DNA from: an uncultured Roseivirga sp.
GTDB taxonomy: Bacteria; Bacteroidota; Bacteroidia; Cytophagales; Cyclobacteriaceae
Direction of reading: 5' to 3'
DNA: 64,000 nucleotides
Assembly (NCBI GenBank): GCA_947493005.1
Contig: CANLOY010000005.1
Location: forward strand, 186,001 to 250,000
Each line of letters starts with the position of its first letter. The first letter of the stretch is position 1. This document shows, in pieces, positions 1 to 10,705 of this stretch. A program made the translations under genes and the position numbers. The notes under the pieces were generated by a model. The model worked only from the letters and a program-made list of their open reading frames with translations. It was not told the DNA's origin and did not search any database.

Positions 1-1131
1 GCTACTGAAATAGAGTACATCATGTTCCCAATGGTAAAAAGGACTTACCTCATTGTTTCGGGTATTGATAATAGGGCCAAGGTTCTTGGCCTTTGTCCAT
101 TTACCTTTTTTGTCTTTTGTACTGTAGTATAGGTCAGACAGGCCAAAACCACCTCTTCTATCAGATGCGAAGTATAATGTGTCTTCTGTGGCGTTTAGTG
201 TTGGGTGTGAGTCCCATCCATCTGAATTGACGAGTTCACCAAGATTTTCCGGAATAGTCCATAAACTATCTCCTTGGAAGTGTGTTTCATATAAATCGCA
301 ATTACCAAGGCCATCAGGTGATTCGCAGCGTGAAAAAAGAAGTGTTTTTCCATTTTGGCTCAAGTAACCCGAACCCTCATTGTAACGAGAATTAATTTCA
401 GGGACCATTTCTGCTTTGCTCCATTGTTCACCAACCTTCTTGGTGAAGAAAATGTCTTCATTGATGTATTTATTGATTCCTGTGTTAATAGAGTTTCTCT
501 TAGAAGTGAAAATGAGGACGGAATCATTTTTTGAAACCATGGGAGCATAATCTTCATTGTCAGAATTGACCATTTTTCCCATGCTGGTAAGAATACCCCT
601 TGGTGGGATAAGTGTATCGACTTGTCTTCTGAAATCAACTAGATCATAGTAATACTCTAATGGAACAAAATATTGTTTTTTGTTCTTATCAAGTGAGTCA
701 TATCTGGCCAATATTGATGATATGTCTAAACCTTGCCTGTGATGCTTCAAAACCATGGCGTACAAAGGCTTAGCTTGTTCAGGCGATCCAAAAACCTCTG
801 TAAGCTTAGCAAGCCTCCAGATATAATAAGTCTGAAGAGCAAAGTTTTGGGTACCGAAATTTGATACAAACTCTTTTAGTTCAGGATATAAAGCTTTCCA
901 GTCTCGGGCTTTATCTAGTTTTTCAACCTTCTTCTGAAGTTTAGAGTTAATGTAAACCGGAGTTTTGTTAATGTTCGTAAAAACAAGGTCATTGATTTCA
1001 ATACTAATGGAATCAGAGTTGAGTGCTACCTTCTTTGCACGCTTTTGTTTGTTCCTTTTGAAGAGTTGCCCTTGTACTGCAAGAGAGCAATGCAGCATAA
1101 CGAGAATGTATATGATGCCTCGTTTGAGCAT
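1..1131 (-). CDS. PD40/WD40-like beta-propeller exported protein (OmpA-type family likely), partial, runs off window start
   Basis: Manual reverse translation from ATG at 1131: MLKRGIIYILVMLHCSLAVQGQLFKRN...; repeated DLYYST / LYFSSDRRGGFG / NSDGWDSHP PD40-type motifs; open to window edge so missing from the ORF track. Confidence 0.75.
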   Translation of the reverse strand, partial: MLKRGIIYILVMLHCSLAVQGQLFKRNKQKRAKKVALNSDSISIEINDLVFTNINKTPVYINSKLQKKVEKLDKARDWKALYPELKEFVSNFGTQNFALQTYYIWRLAKLTEVFGSPEQAKPLYAMVLKHHRQGLDISSILARYDSLDKNKKQYFVPLEYYYDLVDFRRQVDTLIPPRGILTSMGKMVNSDNEDYAPMVSKNDSVLIFTSKRNSINTGINKYINEDIFFTKKVGEQWSKAEMVPEINSRYNEGSGYLSQNGKTLLFSRCESPDGLGNCDLYETHFQGDSLWTIPENLGELVNSDGWDSHPTLNATEDTLYFASDRRGGFGLSDLYYSTKDKKGKWTKAKNLGPIINTRNNEVSPFYHWEHDVLYFSS

Positions 1132-1293
1132 AAGTTAAAGACGATTAGTTAGTAGTGAAGGTTATAAAAATGAAGATACGCGTTTTTAAGGACTAATACG
1201 TGCGGATATGACACTATTTTGGATTGGCATAGCCCTTGCAATAATAGGAAAACTTTATTTTTCAGATATTATGTGTCAGTTTGGCACCCCATT

Positions 1294-3759
1294 ATGAAGA
1301 TTGATAAAAACACAATAGGATCGATATTAGCAGCGGAGTTAAGTGAAGAGGAAAGTGGAGAGTTCATTCAAATGATTGCTCCCGAAGAAGAGGAAGGTGG
1401 TGAGCTAAAGGATCTTCCCGATGAACTACCCCTTTTGGCAGTAAGAAATACCGTGCTTTTTCCTGGTGTTCTTATTCCAATAACGGTAGGAAGACAAAAG
1501 TCAATTAAGGTTGTTAAACAAGCCTACAAAGGAGATAAAATCATAGGTGTACTGGCACAGGAAAATCCGCAGGTTGATGACCCAAAGCCAGCCGATCTTT
1601 TTAAAGTTGGTACGATTGCCAAAATCGTAAAAATGTTGGTATTACCGGACGGTAATACAACTATTATCGTACAGGGTAAACAACGATTTGCTGTTGATGA
1701 ATTCACCGCAGCTTCACCTTTTCTTAAGGCAAAAGTTACATACCTGGCAGAAAATTTTCCAAAGCGATTGAGTAAAGAAGTAAAGGCTTTAATTCAATCA
1801 ATACGTGATACTGCAAATCGAATTATGACCTTGAACCCTGAGATTCCAAAAGAAGCTCAGGTTGCCTTGGATAATATTGAAAAACCTAGTTTCCTGGTAC
1901 ATTTCCTTTCTTCAAACATCAATGCTGAACCTAAAGAAAAGCAAGTTTTGCTTGAGGTTAATGACAGTGTTGAACGTGCTACTCAATTGCTGGAGCATAT
2001 GATGAAGGAACAGCAGATGCTTGAACTGAAGCATGAGATTCAGAATAAAGTTCATTCCGATATAGACCAGCAGCAACGTGACTACTTTTTGCGTCAGCAA
2101 ATGAAGGTTTTGCAAACCGAACTTGGAGATGGCGGTGCAGAACAAGAGGTGGAAGCTTTAAGGCAAAAGGGAGCTAAAAAAGACTGGCCTGAAAAGGTAG
2201 CTAAGCACTTCAATAAAGAACTGGACAAGATTCTTCGTATGAACCAGATGGCGGCCGAATATCCAGTGGCCATGAATTACGCAGAGTTAATGGTAGACCT
2301 ACCATGGAGAGAATACTCTGAAGATAATCTTGACCTTAAAAGAGCGAAGAAAATTCTGGATGAAGATCACTATGGTTTGGAGAAAGTCAAAGATCGAATT
2401 CTGGAATACCTTGCGGTTCTTAAACTAAAGAACGATTTAAAAGGGCCAATCCTTTGCTTGTATGGACCTCCTGGTGTTGGTAAAACTTCACTAGGAAGGT
2501 CAATTGCCAAGGCATTAGACCGCCAATATGTCAGGATGTCATTGGGAGGTGTGCATGATGAGGCTGAAATCAGAGGGCATAGAAAGACTTACATAGGCGC
2601 AATGCCTGGGAAAGTAATCCAGAACATCAAAAAATCGAATTTTTCGAATCCGGTTTTTGTACTTGATGAGATTGACAAGGTTGCCTCAAACTTTAGAGGG
2701 GATCCTTCTTCGGCCTTATTGGAGGTTTTAGATCCCGAACAAAACAGTGAATTCACAGATAACTACTTAGAGGTAGAATATGATCTGTCGAAGGTATTGT
2801 TCATTGCAACTGCTAATTCATTGGATACTATCCAACCTGCTTTAAGGGATAGAATGGAAATTATTGAGGTTTCTGGGTACACCATTGAAGAGAAAATAGA
2901 GATTGCCAAGAGACACCTGATACCAAAGCAGAAAAAAGAACATGGATTGAAGCCAAACGACCTTTCTTTTGATAAGAAAGCTATTCAGTTTATGGTTGAG
3001 GGATACACAAGAGAGTCAGGCGTTAGGAGCCTTGAAAGAGTCATTGGTTCTGCTGTGAGAAGTGTAGCCAAGTCGGTTGCATTGGAAGAAGAATACCCCA
3101 AAAAGCCAACTACGGAATTTCTGGAAAAGGTTTTGGGGGGCCAGCGCTTTGACAAGGAAATTTATAATGACAATAAATCTGCAGGCGTAGTTACGGGATT
3201 GGCCTGGACAGCAGTTGGAGGTGAGATTCTCTTTATTGAATCAAGCCTAAGCAGAGGTAAAGGTAAGCTTACACTTTCAGGTCAGTTGGGAGAAGTGATG
3301 AAAGAATCTGCTATGGCAGCCATTTCATATCTAAAGTCCAATGCTGAAAAGTACGACATTGACTATAAAGTCTTTGATAAATACGATTTGCACATGCACG
3401 TACCAGCTGGTGCTGTACCTAAAGATGGGCCTTCAGCAGGAATTACCATGCTAACTGCACTGGCTTCTTTGTTTACACAGAGGAAAGTAAAGAATAAACT
3501 GGCCATGACAGGTGAAATCACCTTGAAAGGCAATGTACTACCCGTTGGAGGAATTAAGGAGAAAATTCTGGCGGCAAAAAGAGCAGGGATCAAAGAAGTG
3601 GTGCTGAGTAAGCGTAATGAGAAGGATATCAACGAAATTGATGAGCAATACTTGAAGAACCTTAGCTTCCATTTTGTAGAAAAAGCAGATGAAGTGCTTG
3701 AAATTGCATTGACAAATCAAAAGGTAGATAATCCGGTTAAGTTTGTAGTAGAAGATTAA
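1294..3759 (+). CDS. lon: ATP-dependent endopeptidase Lon (start probably 1294 rather than 1219)
   Basis: LPLLAVRNTVLFPGVLIPI N-domain, GPPGVGKTSLGRSIAKAL Walker A, KDGPSAGITMLTAL catalytic Ser region. Confidence 0.97.
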   Translation: MKIDKNTIGSILAAELSEEESGEFIQMIAPEEEEGGELKDLPDELPLLAVRNTVLFPGVLIPITVGRQKSIKVVKQAYKGDKIIGVLAQENPQVDDPKPADLFKVGTIAKIVKMLVLPDGNTTIIVQGKQRFAVDEFTAASPFLKAKVTYLAENFPKRLSKEVKALIQSIRDTANRIMTLNPEIPKEAQVALDNIEKPSFLVHFLSSNINAEPKEKQVLLEVNDSVERATQLLEHMMKEQQMLELKHEIQNKVHSDIDQQQRDYFLRQQMKVLQTELGDGGAEQEVEALRQKGAKKDWPEKVAKHFNKELDKILRMNQMAAEYPVAMNYAELMVDLPWREYSEDNLDLKRAKKILDEDHYGLEKVKDRILEYLAVLKLKNDLKGPILCLYGPPGVGKTSLGRSIAKALDRQYVRMSLGGVHDEAEIRGHRKTYIGAMPGKVIQNIKKSNFSNPVFVLDEIDKVASNFRGDPSSALLEVLDPEQNSEFTDNYLEVEYDLSKVLFIATANSLDTIQPALRDRMEIIEVSGYTIEEKIEIAKRHLIPKQKKEHGLKPNDLSFDKKAIQFMVEGYTRESGVRSLERVIGSAVRSVAKSVALEEEYPKKPTTEFLEKVLGGQRFDKEIYNDNKSAGVVTGLAWTAVGGEILFIESSLSRGKGKLTLSGQLGEVMKESAMAAISYLKSNAEKYDIDYKVFDKYDLHMHVPAGAVPKDGPSAGITMLTALASLFTQRKVKNKLAMTGEITLKGNVLPVGGIKEKILAAKRAGIKEVVLSKRNEKDINEIDEQYLKNLSFHFVEKADEVLEIALTNQKVDNPVKFVVED

Positions 3760-3791
3760 TGTCCTGATATTTTCAACTTCACAATCAACAG

Positions 3792-4826
3792 ATGAGAAAG
3801 CTTCCCTTGTTCGCAATAGTGTGCCTTGCTATGATCTGGCACTCGGCTAGCGCTCAACTAGGGGGAAGTCGTGCATTTGAATATCTCAATCTGCCGAATA
3901 ATGCCAGACAGGCCGCATTGGGAGGTGTAAATGTCACTTCAGGCTGGGAAGATCCTGGACAAGTGATTTCTAACCCGGCTTTGATTAATTCAGAAATGGT
4001 AAATCAGCTAGTGATTTCCAGGTTAGGTTATTTTGCAGACATTGCTAATACCTCTCTTACTTACGTGTCTGAGGTTGGTAAATATGGCACTTGGGCCTTC
4101 CACTTAGACTATTTAAGCTATGGAGATATTCAGAGTTTTGATGAAGAGGGTTTTTTAAATGGGGCATTCAGTGTAAATGAATACGCACTGTCCATTGGAA
4201 ATAGCCAGGTTTTTGGACCCTTTAGCGTTGGTGCTGGTTTAAAACTTGCAGTTTCAGATTTGGCCTCTTTTAAGGCTACGGGATTGATGTTTGATGTAGG
4301 AGGAACATTCAAACACCCAGAAAAAGACCTCACCTTAGGTTTTGCTGTAAAGAATGTTGGTTTTTTGTTATCTGACTATACCGATGATAACAATAGTCAG
4401 TTGCCTACAGATATTCAGTTAGGAATATCTTTCAAACCAGAGTTTATGCCGTTTCGTTTTTCGGCAACAGCAAGAAACCTGGTGAGAAGCGATGTTACTT
4501 TTTTTGATCCGTCTAGTAATTCATTGCTGGGTCAGGATAAGCAACCCGGCTTTGGAGAAGAAATTTTCCGAAGGCTCGTTTTTGGAGCAGAGCTACTTTT
4601 CTCTCCAAACTTTCAGCTAAGATTTGGGTACAACCATTTACTGCGGCAAGAATTGAAGCTTGAGAATGCAAGTGGAGGTGCAGGTTTCTCTTTTGGGTTG
4701 ATGTTTAAAATAAAAAGATTTGAATTTGCTTACAGCCGGGCATTGTATCACACTGCCGGAGGTAGCAACTCCCTTCAGATGAATTTGAATCTGAGTGGAC
4801 TTATAAAGAAAAAACAAAATGATTGA
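3792..4826 (+). CDS. porQ: Type IX secretion system outer-membrane protein PorQ
   Basis: Signal peptide; GGSRAFEYLNLPNNARQAALGGVNVTSGWEDPGQVISNPALIN is typical of PorQ. Confidence 0.88.
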   Translation: MRKLPLFAIVCLAMIWHSASAQLGGSRAFEYLNLPNNARQAALGGVNVTSGWEDPGQVISNPALINSEMVNQLVISRLGYFADIANTSLTYVSEVGKYGTWAFHLDYLSYGDIQSFDEEGFLNGAFSVNEYALSIGNSQVFGPFSVGAGLKLAVSDLASFKATGLMFDVGGTFKHPEKDLTLGFAVKNVGFLLSDYTDDNNSQLPTDIQLGISFKPEFMPFRFSATARNLVRSDVTFFDPSSNSLLGQDKQPGFGEEIFRRLVFGAELLFSPNFQLRFGYNHLLRQELKLENASGGAGFSFGLMFKIKRFEFAYSRALYHTAGGSNSLQMNLNLSGLIKKKQND

Positions 4827-6213
4827 TAGTAGCTTTTTGACACCAAGGCAGATCGTTGCCGAACTGGATAAGTACATCATTGGTCAGGCCGATGCTAAGA
4901 AGAATGTGGCGATTGCCTTGAGAAACAGATGGAGACGTATGCATGTGCATTCAGAAATGCAAAAGGAAATTGTTCCGAATAACATTTTGATGATAGGTGC
5001 TACTGGTGTTGGTAAAACAGAGATAGCCAGAAGACTGGCAAAAATTGCTGATGCACCCTTTACGAAGGTTGAGGCTTCAAAATTTACTGAGGTTGGTTAT
5101 GTCGGGAGAGATGTCGAAAGTATGGTCCGCGATCTTGTTGAACAATCAGTTAACCTGGTGAAGCAATCAAAAAAAGAAGAAGTCAAAGAAAAAGCACAAT
5201 CTTCAGTAGAAGATATTATTCTTGACGCCTTAATCCCTCCTGTACGTTCGGCTTCCAAAACACCAGCCGGTTTTCAAACAGAGGAAAAAGATGTTGCCAA
5301 AATGAGTGACACAGAATTGAATGAGAAAACACGTGAAAGGTTCAGAGAGAAAATAAAGTCTGGTGAAATAGATGACAGAAAGATTGAAATATCGATTCAG
5401 GCCTCTTCTGGTAATGGAATGGGAATGGTAGGAGGAGGAATGGACGAAGTGTCCATGATCAATCTACAGGATATGCTGAGCAATGTGCTTCCGAAAAAAC
5501 AAAAAAAGCGCAAAGTGACCATTGCTGAAGCGAAGAAACTTCTTTTGGAAGAGGAAAGTGCAAAGCTTATCGATATGGATGAGGTGAAGGAAGAAGCTAT
5601 TCGTAAAGCTGAAAATACAGGAATTATATTCATAGATGAAATTGACAAGATAGCTGGAGGTTCAAAAAAAGGAGGTGGAGGTCCTGATGTCAGCAGAGAA
5701 GGAGTGCAGAGAGACCTTTTGCCAATTGTTGAAGGAAGTTCTGTTACTACCAAATATGGCGTTATTCAAACAGACCATGTATTGTTTGTAGCAGCTGGAG
5801 CTTTCCATGTTGCTAAACCATCCGATCTTATTCCTGAACTTCAGGGTAGATTCCCAATACGTGTTGAGCTCAATAGTTTGACCGTGGAAGATTTCTATCA
5901 GATTTTGAAAGAGCCCAAAAATGCTTTAACAAAGCAATATGAAGCTTTGATAGACTCTGAGGATGTTTCTTTGGAGTTCACCGATGAGTCTTTGAGGGAA
6001 ATCGCTCAGTTAGCCTTTAGAATTAATGACGAGGTAGAAAACATTGGGGCCAGACGTTTGCATACTGTGATGAGCAAATTGCTCAATGATATCTTATTTG
6101 ACATTCCTGAAGAGATTCCACCAAATGCCAAGGTAATCATCACCAAAGAGATGGTAGGTGAAAGATTAAATGATCTGGTTCAGGATAAAGACCTGAGTGA
6201 GTTTATTCTTTAA
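4819..6213 (+). CDS. hslU: HslUV protease ATPase subunit HslU
   Basis: TPRQIVAELDKYIIGQADAKKNVAIALRNRWRR, GATGVGKTEIARRLAKIADAPFTKVEASKFTEVGYVGRDV. Confidence 0.97.
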   Translation: MIDSSFLTPRQIVAELDKYIIGQADAKKNVAIALRNRWRRMHVHSEMQKEIVPNNILMIGATGVGKTEIARRLAKIADAPFTKVEASKFTEVGYVGRDVESMVRDLVEQSVNLVKQSKKEEVKEKAQSSVEDIILDALIPPVRSASKTPAGFQTEEKDVAKMSDTELNEKTRERFREKIKSGEIDDRKIEISIQASSGNGMGMVGGGMDEVSMINLQDMLSNVLPKKQKKRKVTIAEAKKLLLEEESAKLIDMDEVKEEAIRKAENTGIIFIDEIDKIAGGSKKGGGGPDVSREGVQRDLLPIVEGSSVTTKYGVIQTDHVLFVAAGAFHVAKPSDLIPELQGRFPIRVELNSLTVEDFYQILKEPKNALTKQYEALIDSEDVSLEFTDESLREIAQLAFRINDEVENIGARRLHTVMSKLLNDILFDIPEEIPPNAKVIITKEMVGERLNDLVQDKDLSEFIL

Positions 6214-6707
6214 AAAATCCTTGACTTGGGAAAGTCGTAGTAAAACTGCTTTCCCTTGTTATAAAGAATGTCTGACCATGTATTAAACTCGAAATCAATT
6301 CCACAAATAGCGCAGGTTGGAAGGTTGTCAAGATAAAAGTCCGATAGGTCATTGATTAAATAAGTAAGACCAGGGTTATGACCGAATACCGTCACTGATT
6401 TTAACTTGTTATCAAGTTTAGAAAGAACCTCCTTGATTGTATGATGTGATGCATGAAAAAACCTCTCTTCCAGTTTTATCTGCGGATATGGAATCCCAAT
6501 AGCTGAAGCAAAACCTTGTGCGGTAGCCAAAGCTCTATTGGCAGGAGAGGAGATTAAACAATCAACGTCTAAATGCAGTTGTTTGAACCGATCTGCCATG
6601 TCAGGTAGATCTCTTATTCCTCTTTTGTTTAGAGGGCGTTCAAAGTCCGTTAGATGTGGATAATCCCAACTAGACTTTGCATGTCGTACAATAAATAGCC
6701 TTTTCAT
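6210..6707 (-). CDS. SixA-type histidine phosphatase
   Basis: MKRLFIVRHAKSSWDYPHLTDFERPLNKRG RHG motif; internal Met preferred as start. Confidence 0.88.
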   Translation of the reverse strand: MKRLFIVRHAKSSWDYPHLTDFERPLNKRGIRDLPDMADRFKQLHLDVDCLISSPANRALATAQGFASAIGIPYPQIKLEERFFHASHHTIKEVLSKLDNKLKSVTVFGHNPGLTYLINDLSDFYLDNLPTCAICGIDFEFNTWSDILYNKGKQFYYDFPKSRIF

Positions 6708-6784
6708 ACTGCTTATGATAGGAAGTTTCGAACTAATCACTAGTTTTGCCGACTAATATTTTTATAATCTTAATACAAATTACA

Positions 6785-6976
6785 ATGAGAACTGGTACCG
6801 TAAAATTCTTCAATGATGAAAAAGGCTTCGGCTTCATCGTTGATGACGAAAATGGAGCAGACGTATTTGTCCATGTTTCAGGTACAATGGATGAGATCAC
6901 TAAAGGTGATTCTGTTTCTTTCGAGATCGCAGATGGTAAGAAAGGACCTAATGCGGTAGACGTCAAGAAAATATAA
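6785..6976 (+). CDS. Cold-shock DNA-binding domain protein
   Basis: MRTGTVKFFNDEKGFGFIVDDENGADVFVHVS RNP motifs. Confidence 0.95.
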   Translation: MRTGTVKFFNDEKGFGFIVDDENGADVFVHVSGTMDEITKGDSVSFEIADGKKGPNAVDVKKI

Positions 6977-7006
6977 TTAAAAGAGTTATAGATTTTTGAT
7001 TACCAA

Positions 7007-7032
7007 CCCCGGCCAACTGGTCGGGGTTTTTT
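7007..7032 (+). terminator. Rho-independent terminator after the cold-shock gene
   Basis: CCCCGGCC-AACT-GGTCGGGG stem-loop followed by TTTTTT. Confidence 0.85.
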
Positions 7033-7044
7033 ATTGCTCATTTG

Positions 7045-7998
7045 CTAATCGTTCCAAATCATTTCGGCTGTATAATATCCACCTTCTCTTTCCCAGAATT
7101 TACCATCAAGAAAACGATAGCCTTTATCGAGTGCATTGATTTGCTCCATTTCATCAATGCTCAACGAAATGCTGGCGGATTCAAGGTTTTGCTTTAATCT
7201 TGCAGGGTTAACTGACTTTGGAATTACAGCTGTGCCTCTCCCTTCCGCCCACTTAATGAGTATTTGAGCAGGGTGTACTCCATGATTTGTCGCAATGGAT
7301 TTCAAAGTTTTATTTTCAAACAAATCAGGTTCATTTGCTCCCTTCATGTTCGGGCTTCTATCTCTAGAACCTAATGGAGAGTAGGCTGTATAAAGAATTC
7401 CATTATTCGAACAAAACTCGAAGAGCTCATTTTGGGCAAGTAAGGGATGAGACTCAACCTGATTCATTTCTGGAACAATCGCAGCTATATCCATTAGCCT
7501 TTGAAGCTTTGGTACATTGAAATTAGAAACACCAATATGCTTTACCAAACCCTTCTGAACCAGTGCTTCCATGGCTTTCCAGGTTTTGGCAATAGGATAT
7601 TCATCTAAAGTGGCAAAACCACTGGCGTCTTCTGAAAAGATCACACCGGGTTTATGCGCTATTGGCCAGTGGATCAAATACAAATCAAGATAATCTAGCC
7701 GTAAGGCAGTTAATGTTTCTCTTAAACCCTTTTCTACATCCTCGGGAGCATGGAAGGAATTCCACAGTTTAGATGTAATAAACAATTCTTCCCTGGTAAC
7801 TATATCAGCAGTAAACACCTCTTGAAATGCATCACCAATTTCTTTCTCGTTTTGATATATCCATGCACAGTCGATATGGCGATAGCCAATTTTAATGGCT
7901 TCTTTTACTGCCTGACCTACTTCCCCTGCATCTGATTTCCAGGTTCCAAGACCGATTGCATCTATTTTATCTCCGTTTTTAAAGGCGAGTTTATTCAT
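7045..7998 (-). CDS. Aldo/keto reductase
   Basis: IGLGTWKS, GYRHIDCAWIYQNEKEIG, LYLIHWP, HIGVSNFN, KWAEGRGTAVIPKS. Confidence 0.95.
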   Translation of the reverse strand: MNKLAFKNGDKIDAIGLGTWKSDAGEVGQAVKEAIKIGYRHIDCAWIYQNEKEIGDAFQEVFTADIVTREELFITSKLWNSFHAPEDVEKGLRETLTALRLDYLDLYLIHWPIAHKPGVIFSEDASGFATLDEYPIAKTWKAMEALVQKGLVKHIGVSNFNVPKLQRLMDIAAIVPEMNQVESHPLLAQNELFEFCSNNGILYTAYSPLGSRDRSPNMKGANEPDLFENKTLKSIATNHGVHPAQILIKWAEGRGTAVIPKSVNPARLKQNLESASISLSIDEMEQINALDKGYRFLDGKFWEREGGYYTAEMIWND

Positions 7999-8059
7999 TG
8001 TCTTTTGGCTTTTGTATCGCTGTTAAGCTACTAAGAAATCTAAGCCAATCCAATGAAGT

Positions 8060-10705
8060 TTACTCACTACGAAGGACTTTTGTAGGGTTGACTAATGCCA
8101 TTTTTACACCCTGATAACTAACGGTAATAAATACCAGTACTATGGTAATAACTCCCGCAATTAGAAAGGCTAAAGCACCAATGCTAATATGGTAAGCAAA
8201 ATTCTCTAACCAGGCATTCAATGCAAAATAGGCTATTGGAGTACCTATTAAGAATGCTATCATAATGAGTAGTAGAAAGTCTTTGGCAAAAACAGTTATG
8301 ATACTGGGCAAAGAAGCGCCAAGCACTTTTCTGATACTCATTTCTTTGCTTCTTTGATTAACCACATATGTTGCCAGACCAAAAAGACCGGTACATGACA
8401 TGATAATGGCAATAAATGTGAAGATATCGAACACAGAAGTTGAAGCCTTGTCTGATTCGTATTGTCTTTCAAGGTTGCTATCTAAAAAGGAGTACTTAAA
8501 AGGTTGTTCAGAAACGGTTTCCCATTCCTGTTTAATCTGGGCAACGGTGCCCTCAATATCATTGGAATTAATACGCATTACTATCACATTGGGAATGAAG
8601 TTATTTCCTCCATAAAACATAAAAATCGGCCCAATCTCTGAATGAAGAGAATAGAAATTGTAATCTTTTACTACTCCTACTATTGTGAATTCCAGTGTAG
8701 GGGCATTGGGGTTATTATTACTTAGGAATTTCATGCCAATCGGGTTTTCAACCCCCATTGCTTGAACAGTAGCTTCATTGATAATAAGGCTCAACGAATC
8801 ATTGAATGCCCTATCAAAGTTTCTGCCCATAACAATTTCGAACTCCATTGTTTCAAGGTAAGCTTGATTGGCACTCAAAGTATTACCTCTTACATCATTT
8901 ACCTCAGGGTCATTTACTTTAAAGACTCCACTTCCCAGAAACTCTCCAGGAATAAAGGTGGAGCCACCTATGCCTTCAATACTGCTTATTTGAGATACCT
9001 CGTTGAAAAAGGCATTATAGTTATTGGCGATACGCCCCGTTTGATGTACAACTAATACATTGTCTTTGTTAAACCCCAGATCTTTATTGGTAAGGTATTC
9101 CATTTGCTGGCTTACAATTAGGGATCCCGAAATCATGAAAATTGAAATCACAAACTGAACGATGATCAGTCCGTTTCTGAGCCAAATGCCTTTACTACTG
9201 TTCTTATAACTTCCTTTTAGCACATGAGAAGGTTGCAATGCAGAAATCACTAATGCTGGGTAAAAACCAGATACTGTTCCAATAAGTAGGATAAATACAA
9301 GTAAGACCCCTACTGCTAAAGGTTGAACGATTGTAAGAAAATCTAATGAGGTACCCAGAATACGATTAAACTGAGGTATTGCAAAGAAAACCAAACCTAT
9401 AGATACAATGGAGGAGACCAGGCATATGAAGATAGATTCTGTTAAGAATTGGGAAATCAACGCAGATCTTTGAGAGCCCATTACTTTTCTAATACCTACT
9501 TCTTTGGCTCTTTCGGTTGATCTGGCAATTGATAAGTTAATGAAATTGATGCTGGAGATAGCCAGTATAATTAGGGCTACAACAGAAATGATATACACAT
9601 AAACAATATCACTATTTGGCTCTACCTCAACATCAAGCTTAGACTCCAGATGAATTGATTCAATGGGTTGAAGAAAGTAGTTATAACTATGGCCTTTTTC
9701 TTTCCAATCTGAACCAGAATTCTGAGCAATGTTCGCTCCTCCATGAGTTTCCACTAATGCTGGAAACTCTCTTTCAAAGTCAGTTGGATTAATCCCTTCA
9801 TTCAACTTTAGATAAGTGTATACCCAAGGATTTACCCAACTTCCTATTTCAATAGCATTGTTAAGTGGGGGAACGGATCTGGTTGAACCTAGTAAATCAA
9901 AGTGAATATGAGAATTGGCAGGAATGTCTCTGATAACTCCAGTTACTCTTCTTGTTCCAGTATTAACGTTTATGATCTTATCTAGTGCATCCGTAGTTCC
10001 AAAATACCTAATGGCAGTTGATTCTGTTAGAACCACATCAGTAGGATTGTTTAGGGCTGTTTTACTGTCACCAACAATAAATTCATGAGAGAATACTTTG
10101 AAGAAAAGTGAATCACCGAAAAGGAATTTTGTTTCGGTAAAAGTTTTGTCACTATCGGGGAATGAAATAGGTACTTCGTTGTTGAAAAACAAACGATGAA
10201 GTCGGGTGACGGCTTCTACTTGTGGGTAATGTTCCCGAAGAGTAGGGGCGAGCATAATGGATGATGTACCAAATGTTTTTACCCTACCAGGATACACCCT
10301 TTCAAGCGCAGCCCTATATATACGATCGCTGTCTTTAAAGAACTTATCGTAAGATGTTTCATAATTAACATAAACAGCAATAAGCACGACGCATGCTATG
10401 CCAATTGATAGGCCTAGAATGTTGATAAATGCGTAAACCTTATTTTTTTTGAGGTTTCTATACGATATTTTGATGTGGTTTCCTGTCATCATGATTCTGT
10501 TGTATTGCTTGGTTTTTTTAAAAATATGAGGACGGAGTAACCGAATTACTTCCAGCCAGTATATGAGCTTTGCTTTTCTTAAACCCTTTTGGTCTACATT
10601 GTCTATGAACTGCTCCTCCAGGTCTCCTGCTAATTCATTCCACCATCGATCGTCTACAAACCTCTCAAGTAGTCTTTCTGCTCGTTTTGGTGGTTTATTA
10701 CCCAT
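8060..10705 (-). CDS. ABC transporter permease, FtsX/MacB type with N-terminal permease-prefix domain
   Basis: N-term ERFVDDRWWNELAGDLEEQF; two FtsX blocks (ERAKEVGIRKVMGSQR; QRSKEMSIRKVLGASLPSI). Confidence 0.92.
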   Translation of the reverse strand: MGNKPPKRAERLLERFVDDRWWNELAGDLEEQFIDNVDQKGLRKAKLIYWLEVIRLLRPHIFKKTKQYNRIMMTGNHIKISYRNLKKNKVYAFINILGLSIGIACVVLIAVYVNYETSYDKFFKDSDRIYRAALERVYPGRVKTFGTSSIMLAPTLREHYPQVEAVTRLHRLFFNNEVPISFPDSDKTFTETKFLFGDSLFFKVFSHEFIVGDSKTALNNPTDVVLTESTAIRYFGTTDALDKIINVNTGTRRVTGVIRDIPANSHIHFDLLGSTRSVPPLNNAIEIGSWVNPWVYTYLKLNEGINPTDFEREFPALVETHGGANIAQNSGSDWKEKGHSYNYFLQPIESIHLESKLDVEVEPNSDIVYVYIISVVALIILAISSINFINLSIARSTERAKEVGIRKVMGSQRSALISQFLTESIFICLVSSIVSIGLVFFAIPQFNRILGTSLDFLTIVQPLAVGVLLVFILLIGTVSGFYPALVISALQPSHVLKGSYKNSSKGIWLRNGLIIVQFVISIFMISGSLIVSQQMEYLTNKDLGFNKDNVLVVHQTGRIANNYNAFFNEVSQISSIEGIGGSTFIPGEFLGSGVFKVNDPEVNDVRGNTLSANQAYLETMEFEIVMGRNFDRAFNDSLSLIINEATVQAMGVENPIGMKFLSNNNPNAPTLEFTIVGVVKDYNFYSLHSEIGPIFMFYGGNNFIPNVIVMRINSNDIEGTVAQIKQEWETVSEQPFKYSFLDSNLERQYESDKASTSVFDIFTFIAIIMSCTGLFGLATYVVNQRSKEMSIRKVLGASLPSIITVFAKDFLLLIMIAFLIGTPIAYFALNAWLENFAYHISIGALAFLIAGVITIVLVFITVSYQGVKMALVNPTKVLRSE

